Source: Cognatundibacterium curvum (GTDB lineage: Bacteria; Pseudomonadota; Gammaproteobacteria; Burkholderiales; Burkholderiaceae_D). From it: a stretch of 64,000 nt of DNA. Numbering within the stretch: position 1 is the stretch's first letter; each line of letters begins with the position of its first letter. Positions 37,911-46,869 of this stretch are shown here, in pieces. The stretch is taken from contig NZ_JACOGD010000007.1 in NCBI RefSeq assembly GCF_014284235.1, positions 186,001 to 250,000 of the forward strand, read 5' to 3'. The position numbers and the translations under genes are program-made. The notes under the pieces were generated by a model that worked only from the letters and a program-made list of their open reading frames with translations, did no database searches and had not been told where the DNA came from.

Positions 37911-37940
37911 AAAAAAGCCGGGTTAAACCCGGCTTTTTTT
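37911..37940. terminator. Terminator after rplI
   Basis: AGCCGGGTT pairs with AACCCGGCT (within 37916-37934), flanked by A and T runs on both sides. On the minus strand it ends the rpsF-priB-rpsR-rplI transcript. Confidence 0.92.
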
Positions 37941-37954
37941 GAAGCGAACTAAGC

Positions 37955-38407
37955 TTAAGCTTGTTCAGCAACAACAGAGATAGTCACGTTCACAACAACG
38001 TCTGTGTGCAATGCAACAGATACTGCGTGCTCGCCAACTACTTTCAGTGGGCCTTGTGGCAGACGCACTTGAGATTTTTCAACTGTGAAACCTTGTTTTA
38101 CCAGGGCTTCAGCGATGTCGAAGTTAGTTACGGAACCAAACAAACGACCATCAACACCTGCTTTTTGAGCAACTTGAACGGTAGAACCTTCCAGTTTTTC
38201 GCCTTGAGCCTGTGCAGCAGCCAATTTCTCAGCAGCAGCTTTTTCCAGATCTGCACGCTTTGCTTCAAATTCAGCGATAGCAGCTGCAGTAGCACGACGT
38301 GCCATACGTTGTGGAATCAGGAAGTTACGTGCATAACCGTCTTTTACACGAACTACATCACCCAGGTTGCCGAGATTAACGACTTTATCCATCAGAATAA
38401 CTTGCAT
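37955..38407 (-). CDS. rplI: 50S ribosomal protein L9
   Basis: L9 binds 23S rRNA near the L1 stalk. The 150-residue protein starts [32 protein letters not shown] (family signature from residue 13), followed by the long central helix ([22 protein letters not shown]) and the C-terminal domain ending [14 protein letters not shown]. It follows rpsR by 27 bp and is the last gene of the cluster. Confidence 0.98.
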   Translation of the reverse strand: MQVILMDKVVNLGNLGDVVRVKDGYARNFLIPQRMARRATAAAIAEFEAKRADLEKAAAEKLAAAQAQGEKLEGSTVQVAQKAGVDGRLFGSVTNFDIAEALVKQGFTVEKSQVRLPQGPLKVVGEHAVSVALHTDVVVNVTISVVAEQA

Positions 38408-38434
38408 ATTTTTCTCCTAATACTTGGTCGTCAA

Positions 38435-38719
38435 TTACGCTGTGTGCAGATCAGTGTAAGGCAACAACGCTAAGTAGCGTGCGCGCTTGATCGCTGTGTC
38501 AACTTGACGCTGGTACAGTGCTTTAGTACCTGTCAAACGTGCAGGCATAATCTTGCCGTTTTCTTGTACGAAATCTTTCAGAGTGTCTACGTCTTTGTAG
38601 TCCACTTTTTCTACGTGTGCTGCTGTGAAGCGGCAGAATTTTTTACGCTTGAACAAAGGATTTTGTTGCTGACGCTTTTGCTTCAATTTGCTTTTATCAA
38701 ATTTTTTACCGAATGCCAT
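38435..38719 (-). CDS. rpsR: 30S ribosomal protein S18
   Basis: S18 is a small-subunit protein that pairs with S6. The 94-residue product has a basic N-terminus ([20 protein letters not shown]) and the family core [27 protein letters not shown], then [13 protein letters not shown]. The lone cysteine-containing FCRFTA segment is typical. It lies 9 bp after priB. Confidence 0.98.
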   Translation of the reverse strand: MAFGKKFDKSKLKQKRQQQNPLFKRKKFCRFTAAHVEKVDYKDVDTLKDFVQENGKIMPARLTGTKALYQRQVDTAIKRARYLALLPYTDLHTA

Positions 38720-38728
38720 TTTTGGCTC

Positions 38729-39028
38729 CTAATCAAGTAAATGTGTCCCGACTTCAGTGATATGAAAAACGAGACTTTTGCTGTTGCGATTTTTGCGTGC
38801 TAAAAACCCGGAAAAACAAAACTCAACATCGAGCGGCAAATCTGAAACAACTTTGGACTGTTCACCGGCAGCCAGTGCTGCCAATTCAACTTCCACCAGT
38901 CTTGATAAGCCTGCCTCTTTTTGTTGGGAACTGTGCAACAACACACCATTCGCTATCGGAATACCCGCCGGCGTATAACGCACCGCAGCTTTTTCGATTA
39001 ATTTAGCGACTATAGTTAGTTGGTTCAC
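38729..39028 (-). CDS. priB: Primosomal replication protein N
   Basis: PriB is a small OB-fold single-stranded-DNA binding protein that acts with PriA in replication restart. The 99-residue product starts MNQLTIVAKLIEKAAVRYTPAGIPIANGVLLHSS (SSB-like core from residue 3). Its place between rpsF and rpsR is diagnostic. It ends SLVFHITEVGTHLLD. Confidence 0.95.
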   Translation of the reverse strand: MNQLTIVAKLIEKAAVRYTPAGIPIANGVLLHSSQQKEAGLSRLVEVELAALAAGEQSKVVSDLPLDVEFCFSGFLARKNRNSKSLVFHITEVGTHLLD

Positions 39029-39061
39029 CAGGTTGTCACACGACCTTTAAAAATAAAGAAA

Positions 39062-39430
39062 TTAAGCAGCTGGTGCTTCAACGCGTTGTGCTTTCGCTGC
39101 GTCTTCTTTCTGAACAGCTTTCATCATTGGAGATGGTGCTGTTTCAGCTTTCTTCATTTTAACTGTCAGGTGGCGCAGAACAGCATCATTGAATTTGAAT
39201 GCGGTTTCCAGCTCAACCAGAGTCTCTGCATCGCACTCGATGTTCATGCAAACATAGTGTGCTTTTGCCAGCTTCTGGATCATGTAAGCCAATTGACGAC
39301 GGCCCCAGTCTTCTACGCGGTGGATCTGACCACCACGGGCAACAACACTGGCTTTGTAACGTTCGATCATTGCCGGAACTTGCTCGCTTTGATCCGGATG
39401 TACGATAAATACGATTTCATAATGACGCAT
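39062..39430 (-). CDS. rpsF: 30S ribosomal protein S6
   Basis: S6 binds 16S rRNA as a pair with S18. The 122-residue protein starts [20 protein letters not shown] and has [28 protein letters not shown] (family signature from about residue 41). The C-terminal tail is Lys/Ala rich. GGAG lies 7 bp before the ATG. It is the first gene of the rpsF-priB-rpsR-rplI operon. Confidence 0.98.
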   Translation of the reverse strand: MRHYEIVFIVHPDQSEQVPAMIERYKASVVARGGQIHRVEDWGRRQLAYMIQKLAKAHYVCMNIECDAETLVELETAFKFNDAVLRHLTVKMKKAETAPSPMMKAVQKEDAAKAQRVEAPAA

Positions 39431-39458
39431 ATATTCTCCTTGTGGACAATAAAAATAG

Positions 39459-39486
39459 CCTGCCTCGGCGTCAAGACGAGTGCAGG
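39459..39486 (-). promoter_or_regulatory. Leader hairpin of the rpsF operon
   Basis: In the predicted 66-base leader, CCTGC pairs with GCAGG (39482-39486 with 39459-39463). Inside it CTCG pairs with CGAG (39477-39480 with 39464-39467) after a one-base bulge. Leaders of this operon in other bacteria contain a structure bound by S6-S18; whether this one fits that motif is inference. Confidence 0.35.
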
Positions 39487-39502
39487 AAGAGGAAAGCCGA
39501 CG

Positions 39503-39531
39503 ATTTTAACTGGTTTCCCCGGTTAACTCAA
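39503..39531 (-). promoter_or_regulatory. Sigma-70 promoter of the rpsF operon
   Basis: TTGAGT (39526-39531) and TAAAAT (39503-39508) on the minus strand are separated by exactly 17 bp. The start would be near 39496, giving a leader of about 66 bases. Confidence 0.72.
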
Positions 39532-39620
39532 ACTATTTTAATGCCCTGTACAAAAGCCTACCCACACTTAGGAATTTTCTGTATCGAAAAGATCAAATAG
39601 CGCTTGCAGATTCAATGACA

Positions 39621-39636
39621 CTGTATAAAAATACAG
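39621..39636. promoter_or_regulatory. LexA box 1
   Basis: CTGTATAAAAATACAG fits CTGT-N8-ACAG perfectly. It overlaps the A/T-rich -10 region expected for lexA, with TTGCAG at 39604 as a possible -35. Confidence 0.92.
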
Positions 39637-39637
39637 A

Positions 39638-39653
39638 CTGTTCATACGTACAG
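39638..39653. promoter_or_regulatory. LexA box 2
   Basis: CTGTTCATACGTACAG fits CTGT-N8-ACAG perfectly and lies 1 bp after box 1, 19 bp before the lexA start codon. Paired boxes fit tight autoregulation. Confidence 0.92.
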
Positions 39654-39672
39654 CGCAATTTACGGATATTTC

Positions 39673-40332
39673 ATGCTAAAGCTTACCAATCGTCAGGAAC
39701 AGATACTCAATCTGATCAAGGATGCCATACACCACACCGGCTTCCCACCAACCAGAGCAGAGATAGCAAGCGAGTTAGGCTTTCGCTCCACCAATGCAGC
39801 TGAGGAGCATCTGCAAGCCCTGGCACGCAAGGGCGTGATTGAGATTGCCGCTGGCACTTCACGTGGCATACGCCTACTGGAGTCCGAGCTGTCCAGTCAT
39901 ATCACCGGGATGCTGAAGAGCAAACCAAATCAGGACAATAGTAATCATATTTCGCTGCCACTGGTAGGCAGAGTCGCAGCGGGGTCGCCCATTCTTGCCT
40001 CCGAGCATATAGAAAGTAATTACACGGTTGATCCTGCTATTTTCTCTGCCAAACCGGATTTCCTTCTGAAGGTCAGGGGTATGTCTATGCGTGACGCAGG
40101 GATACTGGATGGCGATTTACTCGCAGTCAGACGCAGCGACAACGCCAGAAACGGACAAATTGTGGTCGCTCGCATCGGTGACGATGTGACGGTGAAACGC
40201 TACAAAAAAACCGGCGATCTGATCGAATTACTGCCAGAAAACCCAGACTACCCCATCATACGCATAGAGCGCGATGAACAATTATTTTCACTTGAGGGCC
40301 TGGCGGTTGGACTGATGCGCAGCTGGACTTAA
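39673..40332 (+). CDS. lexA: SOS repressor LexA
   Basis: LexA represses SOS genes and cleaves itself when RecA filaments form. The 219-residue protein has the winged helix-turn-helix N-domain ([19 protein letters not shown], then [20 protein letters not shown]). The cleavage site is Ala103-Gly104 in GRVAAGSP. The catalytic dyad is Ser138 (GMSMRD) and Lys175 (TVKRYK). Two LexA boxes lie directly upstream. It is divergent from rpsF and followed by a terminator. Confidence 0.97.
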   Translation: MLKLTNRQEQILNLIKDAIHHTGFPPTRAEIASELGFRSTNAAEEHLQALARKGVIEIAAGTSRGIRLLESELSSHITGMLKSKPNQDNSNHISLPLVGRVAAGSPILASEHIESNYTVDPAIFSAKPDFLLKVRGMSMRDAGILDGDLLAVRRSDNARNGQIVVARIGDDVTVKRYKKTGDLIELLPENPDYPIIRIERDEQLFSLEGLAVGLMRSWT

Positions 40333-40346
40333 TCCAAGCTATCAAT

Positions 40347-40377
40347 AAAAAACGCCCCGGGACTATCCGGGGCGTTT
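40347..40377. terminator. Terminator between lexA and lon
   Basis: AACGCCCCGG (40351-40360) pairs with CCGGGGCGTT (40367-40376), with an A-run before and T-run after. The two flanking genes converge here, and it can serve both. Confidence 0.9.
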
Positions 40378-40431
40378 TCATTACAACTCAACTAAGCTTA
40401 CTCTCAACTGCATTGAGGTGCGCACGCAGCA

Positions 40432-42837
40432 TCAATGCTTCACAACACCAGACTCAACCGGTGCTGGCGCAGAGGATGCAGCAAGCGCGACCTCCTCGTC
40501 CGACAAGGCAACCGGCTGACGCTCCAGAGCGATTTCCAGAACACGGTCTATCCAACGCACAGGAATAATTTCCAGTTTGTTTTTGACGTTATCCGGAATC
40601 TCAGTCAGATCCTTAGCATTTTCTTCCGGGATCAACACAGTTTTAATGCCACCACGGTGCGCCGCCAACAGCTTTTCTTTCAACCCGCCAATCGGCAACA
40701 CCTCGCCGCGCAAAGTGATCTCCCCTGTCATCGCCACATCTGCACGGACTGGAATACCAGTGAACACAGACACCAAGGCAGTCGTCATCGCGATACCGGC
40801 AGAAGGACCGTCTTTCGGCGTAGCGCCCTCAGGGACGTGGATATGAATATCAGACTTCTCAAACACATCTGCCTTGATACCCAGACGTTTAGCACGGCTA
40901 CGCACCACCGTACGCGCTGCCTCTATCGACTCTTTCATCACATCACCCAGGGTGCCGGTGCGGATCACACCACCCTTACCAGGCATAGAAACCGCCTCTA
41001 TCGTCAGCAAGTCACCACCCACCTCAGTCCAGGCCAAACCAACTACCTGGCCAACCTGATTTTCTTTGACTGCCACACCAAAATCATAGCGCCGCACGCC
41101 CAGATATTTATCCAGGTTTTTAGAAGTGATCGTTGCTTTTTTCTCGGTCTTCTTCAAAAGCAGCATTTTGACCACTTTGCGGCAAATCTTGGAAATCTCA
41201 CGCTCAAGCGAACGCACACCGGCTTCCCGGGTGTAGTAGCGAATGATGTCGCGGATCGCACTTTCAGCCACGCTGATCTCTTCCTCTTTCAAGCCATTGT
41301 TCTTGACTTGCTTAGGCAGTAAATAACGCTGGGCTATGCTGGTTTTCTCATCTTCGGTATAACCCGACAGGCGTATTACTTCCATCCGGTCCAGCAAAGC
41401 GGGCGGAATATTGTAAGAATTCGAGGTCGCAACAAACATCACGTCCGACAAATCAAAATCTACTTCTATGTAATGATCAGAGAAAGTGTGATTCTGCTCA
41501 GGATCCAACACTTCCAATAATGCAGAGGATGGATCTCCACGGAAATCTGCACCCATCTTATCCACCTCGTCCAACAGGAACAGAGGATTGCGTACACCGA
41601 CCTTAGACAGACTTTGCAGGATTTTTCCTGGCATGGAGCCTATGTAAGTGCGACGATGACCACGGATCTCAGCCTCATCCCGAACACCACCCAAGGCCAT
41701 ACGGACAAACTTGCGATTGGTCGCACGCGCGATAGACTGGCCCAGCGAAGTCTTACCCACGCCAGGAGGCCCGACCAGGCACAGGATAGGTGCCTTCAGC
41801 TTATCAACACGCTGTTGAACCGCGAGATACTCGAGGATGCGCTCTTTGACTTTATCGAGTCCGTAATGCTCATCTTCCAACACTTTCTCAGCATTACTCA
41901 GATCATTATTTACCTTGGATTTCTTTTTCCATGGCAAACCAACGATGGTATCGATGTAGTTGCGCACGACTGTAGCTTCAGCCGACATCGGAGACATCAT
42001 TTTCAGCTTTTTGAGCTCAGCCTGCGCCTTTTCACGCGCCTCTTTAGGCATTTTGGCAGCGATGATCTTTTTCTCAAGCTCATCAATATCCGCGCCTTCA
42101 TCACCCTCGCCCAGTTCTTTCTGTATGGCCTTTACCTGCTCATTCAGATAATACTCGCGCTGCGACTTCTCCATTTGGCGTTTAACACGTCCACGGATAC
42201 GCTTCTCCACCTGCAGGATATCGAGCTCACCTTCGAGCTGACCTAACAAGTGCTCCAGGCGTTTACCAACACTGAAAATTTCGAGTATGACCTGCTTCTG
42301 CTCAAGCTTGAGCGGCAAATGCGCAGCTATCGTGTCAGCGAGGCGTCCGGCATCATCAATTCCGGATAAAGAAGCGAGGATTTCAGGCGGAATTTTTTTA
42401 TTCAGTTTCACATACTGATCAAACTGCTGAACGATGGCACGACGCATCGCCTCGACTTCAGAATCATCTTCTTCATCCGATTCCACTGGCAGCAAATCAG
42501 CGCTGAAATGCGATTCAGAATCATGGATCTGACTGATTCGTGCACGTTGGCTGCCTTCGACCAGCACTTTGACTGTGCCATCCGGCAGCTTTAGCATCTG
42601 CAGAATATTGGCAACGCAGCCAATCTCGTAAATATCATCGGCCGACGGTTCATCCTTAGCGGCAGCTTTCTGCGCCGCCAGCATGATACTTTTACCTTGA
42701 TCCATCGCAGCTTCCAAAGCCTTGATAGACTTAGGGCGGCCTACAAATAAAGGTATGACCATATGAGGGAATACAACCACGTCACGCAATGGCAGTAACG
42801 GCAATTGAGTTTGCCCGGTAATCAGAGTAGTCGTCAT
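40432..42837 (-). CDS. lon: ATP-dependent protease La (Lon)
   Basis: Lon degrades misfolded and some regulatory proteins. From ATG 42837 (AAAGG 7 bp before) it is 801 residues. The N-terminal LON domain begins [21 protein letters not shown] coiled-coil middle follows, then the AAA+ module with [17 protein letters not shown] (Walker A) and [12 protein letters not shown] (Walker B). The protease domain has the catalytic Ser in [14 protein letters not shown] and Lys in [16 protein letters not shown]. It follows clpX after a terminator. No clear sigma-32 promoter was found in the 227-bp spacer. Confidence 0.97.
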   Translation of the reverse strand: MTTTLITGQTQLPLLPLRDVVVFPHMVIPLFVGRPKSIKALEAAMDQGKSIMLAAQKAAAKDEPSADDIYEIGCVANILQMLKLPDGTVKVLVEGSQRARISQIHDSESHFSADLLPVESDEEDDSEVEAMRRAIVQQFDQYVKLNKKIPPEILASLSGIDDAGRLADTIAAHLPLKLEQKQVILEIFSVGKRLEHLLGQLEGELDILQVEKRIRGRVKRQMEKSQREYYLNEQVKAIQKELGEGDEGADIDELEKKIIAAKMPKEAREKAQAELKKLKMMSPMSAEATVVRNYIDTIVGLPWKKKSKVNNDLSNAEKVLEDEHYGLDKVKERILEYLAVQQRVDKLKAPILCLVGPPGVGKTSLGQSIARATNRKFVRMALGGVRDEAEIRGHRRTYIGSMPGKILQSLSKVGVRNPLFLLDEVDKMGADFRGDPSSALLEVLDPEQNHTFSDHYIEVDFDLSDVMFVATSNSYNIPPALLDRMEVIRLSGYTEDEKTSIAQRYLLPKQVKNNGLKEEEISVAESAIRDIIRYYTREAGVRSLEREISKICRKVVKMLLLKKTEKKATITSKNLDKYLGVRRYDFGVAVKENQVGQVVGLAWTEVGGDLLTIEAVSMPGKGGVIRTGTLGDVMKESIEAARTVVRSRAKRLGIKADVFEKSDIHIHVPEGATPKDGPSAGIAMTTALVSVFTGIPVRADVAMTGEITLRGEVLPIGGLKEKLLAAHRGGIKTVLIPEENAKDLTEIPDNVKNKLEIIPVRWIDRVLEIALERQPVALSDEEVALAASSAPAPVESGVVKH

Positions 42838-43015
42838 GGCGCACCTTTCAAAAATACTGGTTAACAATGTTGGCGCACAAGGCTAAAACACAAGCCCACC
42901 ATCAAAAAAAATAATAAAAAAAGCCACGCAGAGCAGTCTCCGGGTAGCTTTACGATTGAAGCCCTTGGTTTAAATACATTCTACTGTGAAACGGAAAATC
43001 CCGCTGAAAACAAAC

Positions 43016-43043
43016 AAAAAAGGGGAGTTAGCTCCCCTTTTTT
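43016..43043 (-). terminator. Terminator after clpX
   Basis: A 12-bp stem AAAAAAGGGGAG/CTCCCCTTTTTT (43016-43027 with 43032-43043) with a 4-base loop, placed 22 bp after the clpX stop on the minus strand. Confidence 0.88.
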
Positions 43044-43064
43044 GCAACAACTGTGATGCGCAGA

Positions 43065-44330
43065 TCAGGCGCCAGCGACTTTGGCCTGCTCATGGTAAAT
43101 CAATAAAGGTTTAGCGCCATTGACGATGGTGTTTTCATCAATCACGACCTTCTCCACATTCTGATGGCTAGGCAAGTCATACATTATGTCCAGCAAAGCA
43201 TGCTCAAGAATAGAGCGCAGGCCACGTGCACCTGTCTTACGCGCTATCGCTTTCCTGGCAATTGCCTGCAAAGCAGCCGGACGAATTTCGAGCTCGGTTC
43301 CTTCCATCTCCAGCAATTTCGCATATTGCTTAATCAGTGCATTCTTAGGCTCAACCAAAATCTGGATCAAGGCTTCTTCAGTCAGCTCATTAAGCGTTGC
43401 AATTACAGGCAGACGGCCGATCAACTCAGGAATCAAACCGAACTTGATCAAATCCTGCGCTTCCACGTCCTGCAAAATTTCACTAGCCGACTGATCACTC
43501 TGACTCTTCACGCTGGCCGCAAAGCCAATACTGCTGCGCTCGGAACGATCTGAAATAATTTTCGCCAAACCATCAAATGCGCCGCCGCAAATGAACATGA
43601 TATTGGTGGTATCGATCTGTATGAAGTCCTGATTTGGATGCTTACGGCCACCCTGCGGTGGCACAGAGGCCATCGTACCTTCAACCAGCTTCAGCAAAGC
43701 CTGCTGCACACCCTCGCCTGACACATCGCGGGTAATGGAAGGATTGTCCGATTTACGTGAAATCTTATCGATTTCATCAATGTAGACGATACCCTTCTGT
43801 GCCTTCTCCACTTCGTAATTGCAATTCTGCAGCAATTTCTGAATGATGTTTTCGACGTCTTCACCGACATAACCCGCCTCAGTCAACGTGGTCGCATCTG
43901 CAATTACGAACGGCACATTCAACATGCGCGCCAGGGTCTGTGCCAGCAGAGTCTTACCTGAACCGGTAGGACCGACCAACAGAATATTACTTTTTGCAAG
44001 CTCGATATCATCCTTTTTACCCAGATGTTTGAGGCGCTTGTAATGATTATAAACGGCAACAGCCAAAATCCGCTTAGCATGCTCCTGACCAATCACATAC
44101 TGATCGAGCAGGCTGGTGATTTCTTTTGGCGTAGGCAGCTCGGTCTTTGCATTCGCAATATTATCGACCTCAGACACTTCATCACGAATGATGTCATTGC
44201 ACAGGTCTATGCATTCATCACAAATGAACACGGAAGGCCCGGCAATCAGCTTTTTCACCTCATGTTGGCTCTTGCCACAAAAAGAGCAATAGAGCAGTTT
44301 TTCACCACTGGAGGATTTTTTATCGGGCAT
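43065..44330 (-). CDS. clpX: ClpX unfoldase, ATPase subunit of the Clp protease
   Basis: ClpX unfolds tagged proteins and feeds them to ClpP. The 421-residue protein has the N-terminal zinc domain ([11 protein letters not shown] and [10 protein letters not shown]), Walker [16 protein letters not shown], Walker [11 protein letters not shown], and later sensor motifs with the [13 protein letters not shown] sequence. The IGF-type loop that contacts ClpP appears as SIGFAASV. It is separated from clpP by 175 bp and a terminator, so it is probably transcribed on its own as well. Confidence 0.98.
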   Translation of the reverse strand: MPDKKSSSGEKLLYCSFCGKSQHEVKKLIAGPSVFICDECIDLCNDIIRDEVSEVDNIANAKTELPTPKEITSLLDQYVIGQEHAKRILAVAVYNHYKRLKHLGKKDDIELAKSNILLVGPTGSGKTLLAQTLARMLNVPFVIADATTLTEAGYVGEDVENIIQKLLQNCNYEVEKAQKGIVYIDEIDKISRKSDNPSITRDVSGEGVQQALLKLVEGTMASVPPQGGRKHPNQDFIQIDTTNIMFICGGAFDGLAKIISDRSERSSIGFAASVKSQSDQSASEILQDVEAQDLIKFGLIPELIGRLPVIATLNELTEEALIQILVEPKNALIKQYAKLLEMEGTELEIRPAALQAIARKAIARKTGARGLRSILEHALLDIMYDLPSHQNVEKVVIDENTIVNGAKPLLIYHEQAKVAGA

Positions 44331-44454
44331 GGTACGAATAGAAAATAGTCAAAATTAAAGAAGCTGAACGGATTGCATATTACCCGCAAAAAGCCATTTC
44401 GTCACCGAAACGTCATCACTGAATTGGGCAGACTCCGCATTTTCCATTCCGGAA

Positions 44455-44487
44455 TAAAAAACGCCCGTACCTGAGAGGAACGGGCGC
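44455..44487 (-). terminator. Terminator between clpP and clpX
   Basis: CGCCCGT (44462-44468) pairs with ACGGGCG (44480-44486), and seven T residues follow on the minus strand. It lies 19 bp after the clpP stop. Confidence 0.88.
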
Positions 44488-44505
44488 TTACACAACTCAT
44501 TAACA

Positions 44506-45132
44506 TCAGGCGCGATGAGTAAGAACTTTATCGATCAAACCATATTCGACCGCTGCATCTGCTGACATGAAATTATCACGGTCAGTGTCTTTAGCTATTT
44601 GCTCAAGACTACGTCCGGTTTTCTCTGCCAAAATACCATTCAGACGCTCACGCAAGTAAAGAATTTCTCTGGCCTGAATCTCGATATCGGAAGCCTGGCC
44701 CTGAGCACCACCCAGAGGCTGATGGATCATAATACGCGAATTCGGCAAGGAGAAACGCTTACCCTTTGCACCGGCAGCAAGCAGGAAAGCACCCATCGAA
44801 GCCGCCATACCAGTACACAGCGTAGACACATCCGGCTTGATAAACTGCATCGTGTCATAGATGGCCATACCAGCAGAAACCGATCCGCCAGGAGAGTTAA
44901 TATAGAGCGAAATATCCTTTTCAGGATTTTCACTTTCCAAAAACAGCAACTGCGCTACCACCAGATTCGCGGTCTGGTCATTGACCGGACCCACCATGAA
45001 TATGACACGCTCTTTCAGCAGACGCGAGTATATGTCATAAGACCGCTCCCCACGTCCACTCTGCTCCACCACCATAGGCACCATGCCCAGCATATTTGTA
45101 TCCAACGCCGAATTACGGATGATGCCTGTCAT
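44506..45132 (-). CDS. clpP: ATP-dependent Clp protease proteolytic subunit
   Basis: ClpP is the serine protease chamber of the Clp system. The 208-residue protein has an N-terminal propeptide-like stretch ([20 protein letters not shown]) and catalytic Ser112 in [13 protein letters not shown]. His137 is in [17 protein letters not shown], and the Asp lies in [11 protein letters not shown]. It starts 16 bp after tig in the same direction and is followed by a terminator. Confidence 0.98.
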   Translation of the reverse strand: MTGIIRNSALDTNMLGMVPMVVEQSGRGERSYDIYSRLLKERVIFMVGPVNDQTANLVVAQLLFLESENPEKDISLYINSPGGSVSAGMAIYDTMQFIKPDVSTLCTGMAASMGAFLLAAGAKGKRFSLPNSRIMIHQPLGGAQGQASDIEIQAREILYLRERLNGILAEKTGRSLEQIAKDTDRDNFMSADAAVEYGLIDKVLTHRA

Positions 45133-45148
45133 GTGATTTCCTTTTAAA

Positions 45149-46498
45149 TTAAGCCTGAGCGTTATTACCCATCAGTTCGTCGAAAGGCAATTGCTTATCA
45201 GCGACCTTAGCTTTACCTAAAACGTAGTTAACGACGTTTTCTTCTAAAACAAGGGCTTCCACTTCTGCCAGACGATTACGATCACTGTAGTAGTATTTTA
45301 CTACTTGCTGAGGATCTTCGTAGCTCTGTGCGAAATCTTCAACCTGGGCTTTGATCTGGTCAGCAGTTGCCTGCAGGCTGTTGGTTTTCACCAGTTCAGC
45401 CAGAATCAGACCCAGACGGACGCGACGCTCAGCTTGTGCAGCGAACAGCTCTTTAGGGAATGGAACGTCTTTAACATTCATGCCACGCTGAGCCATATCC
45501 TGACGTGTCATCTCTGCCAGACGCTCGGTATCCTGAGCAACCAGAGATTGTGGCACATCAAAGCTGACAGCTTTAACCAGTGCGTCCATGACGCTTTCTT
45601 TGGTTTTCGCTTTTACGCGGCCACGTACTTCACGCTCCAGATTTTCTTTGATGTCAGAGCGCATTTTTTCGATGTTGCCATCTTCTACGCCCAACATTTT
45701 AGCGAAATCTGCATCGACTTCCGGCAGATGTGCCCATTCAATTTTGGATACTGTGATCGTGAATTCTGCAGTTTTACCAGCAACATCCTTGCCATGGTAA
45801 TCTTCAGGGAAAGCCAGTGGGAAAGTCTTGGACTCGCCAGCTTTCAGACCCAGAGTTGCTGTTTCAAACTCAGGCAACATACGGCCTTCGCCCAATACAA
45901 ATACAAAGCCTTCAGCTTTACCGCCAGCGAATTCAACGCCGTCAATCTTACCGACGAAATCCACTGTAACGCGGTCACCGTTTTGTGCGGACTGGTCTGC
46001 GCCACCGTCACCGTGCGCGCCCTGCTCGCCTTTTACGTGAAAATGTACGCGTTGCTTACGCAGAATATCGATGGTTTTATCGATTTCAGCATCAGTCACA
46101 TCAGATTTAACTTGCTCAACTTCTGCACCAGACAAGTCGCCAATGACGATTTCCGGATACACTTCAAAAGTCGCATCAAATGCTACATTACCTTCAGCAA
46201 CGCCTTCGCCAGTTTTTGGCTCTATGCTAGGGTAACCTGCTACGCGCAGATTGTTTTCATTTGCAGCCAGTGCAAACGCCTGACCTACTTTATCGTTCAG
46301 GACTTCAGTCTCTACCTGATAGCCGTATTGTGCAGCCACCATTTTCATTGGGACTTTACCAGCGCGGAAGCCAGGCGCTTTTGCTGTACGGGCACGCACT
46401 TTCAAACGCTTTTCAACTTCTGATTTCACATCAGCGATAGGAAAAGAAATCGTGAGGCGGCGCTCCAATTTATCTAAAGTTTCGACTGCAGTTGCCAT
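45149..46498 (-). CDS. tig: Trigger factor
   Basis: Trigger factor is the ribosome-bound chaperone and prolyl isomerase that meets nascent chains. From ATG 46498 it is 449 residues. The N-terminal domain begins [19 protein letters not shown] and contains the ribosome-binding signature [14 protein letters not shown]. The FKBP-type PPIase domain covers about 175-255 ([14 protein letters not shown] to [13 protein letters not shown]), followed by the helical arms. A longer frame upstream reads into tRNA-Leu, whose 3' end is only 28 bp before this ATG; no promoter fits between, so the mRNA may arise by processing from the tRNA. Confidence 0.97.
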   Translation of the reverse strand: MATAVETLDKLERRLTISFPIADVKSEVEKRLKVRARTAKAPGFRAGKVPMKMVAAQYGYQVETEVLNDKVGQAFALAANENNLRVAGYPSIEPKTGEGVAEGNVAFDATFEVYPEIVIGDLSGAEVEQVKSDVTDAEIDKTIDILRKQRVHFHVKGEQGAHGDGGADQSAQNGDRVTVDFVGKIDGVEFAGGKAEGFVFVLGEGRMLPEFETATLGLKAGESKTFPLAFPEDYHGKDVAGKTAEFTITVSKIEWAHLPEVDADFAKMLGVEDGNIEKMRSDIKENLEREVRGRVKAKTKESVMDALVKAVSFDVPQSLVAQDTERLAEMTRQDMAQRGMNVKDVPFPKELFAAQAERRVRLGLILAELVKTNSLQATADQIKAQVEDFAQSYEDPQQVVKYYYSDRNRLAEVEALVLEENVVNYVLGKAKVADKQLPFDELMGNNAQA

Positions 46499-46526
46499 GA
46501 AAATCGTCCAAATAGTAAAAATTCTG

Positions 46527-46613
46527 TGGTGCGAGGAGGGGGACTCGAACCCCCACACCATTGCTGGCGTCAGGACCTAAACCTGGTGCGTCTACCAATT
46601 TCGCCATCCTCGC
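46527..46613 (-). tRNA. tRNA-Leu (anticodon TAG)
   Basis: The 87-base gene on the minus strand starts GCGAGGATGGCGAAATTGGT, has anticodon arm CAGGTTTAGGTCCTG (TAG), a long variable arm, T-arm GGGTTCGAGTCCC, and encoded CCA. tig begins 28 bp after it. Confidence 0.96.
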
Positions 46614-46655
46614 GGGATGAGTTAAGTTACATACCGACACAAAAATCTTGCATCA

Positions 46656-46696
46656 GCAAAAAAGCAAAGGGCGACCCGAAATTCAAGCGTCGCCCA
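46656..46696 (-). terminator. Probable terminator after the RND pump gene
   Basis: GGGCGAC (46669-46675) pairs with GTCGCCC (46689-46695) around 13 bases; the minus strand then reads TTTGCTTTTTT. It lies about 175 bp after the pump stop and just before tRNA-Leu. Confidence 0.6.
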
Positions 46697-46869
46697 AAAC
46701 TAATGCATGTGGCATTACAACTCCAGCCCGATATTCTACTGGATTTTGTATTGCTGTGTCTTATTTTTTAAAGCATTTTCAAAAAAACGCTTCAAAACAA
46801 TGCTGACACACCGATTTGATGCACAACCATGCACAGAACTCAGTCTGCGCATGACTGATTCAGGCTGAC

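Noticed and set aside
42838-43015. Sigma-32 heat-shock promoter for lon
   Set aside because: CTTGTG and CTTCAA stretches exist, but no pair with the expected CTTGAAA and CCCCAT spacing was found.
45305-46423. A 372-residue open frame on the plus strand
   Set aside because: It lies wholly antisense to the well-supported tig gene, has no family features or ribosome site, and is rich in Phe/Cys/His as expected of a shadow frame.
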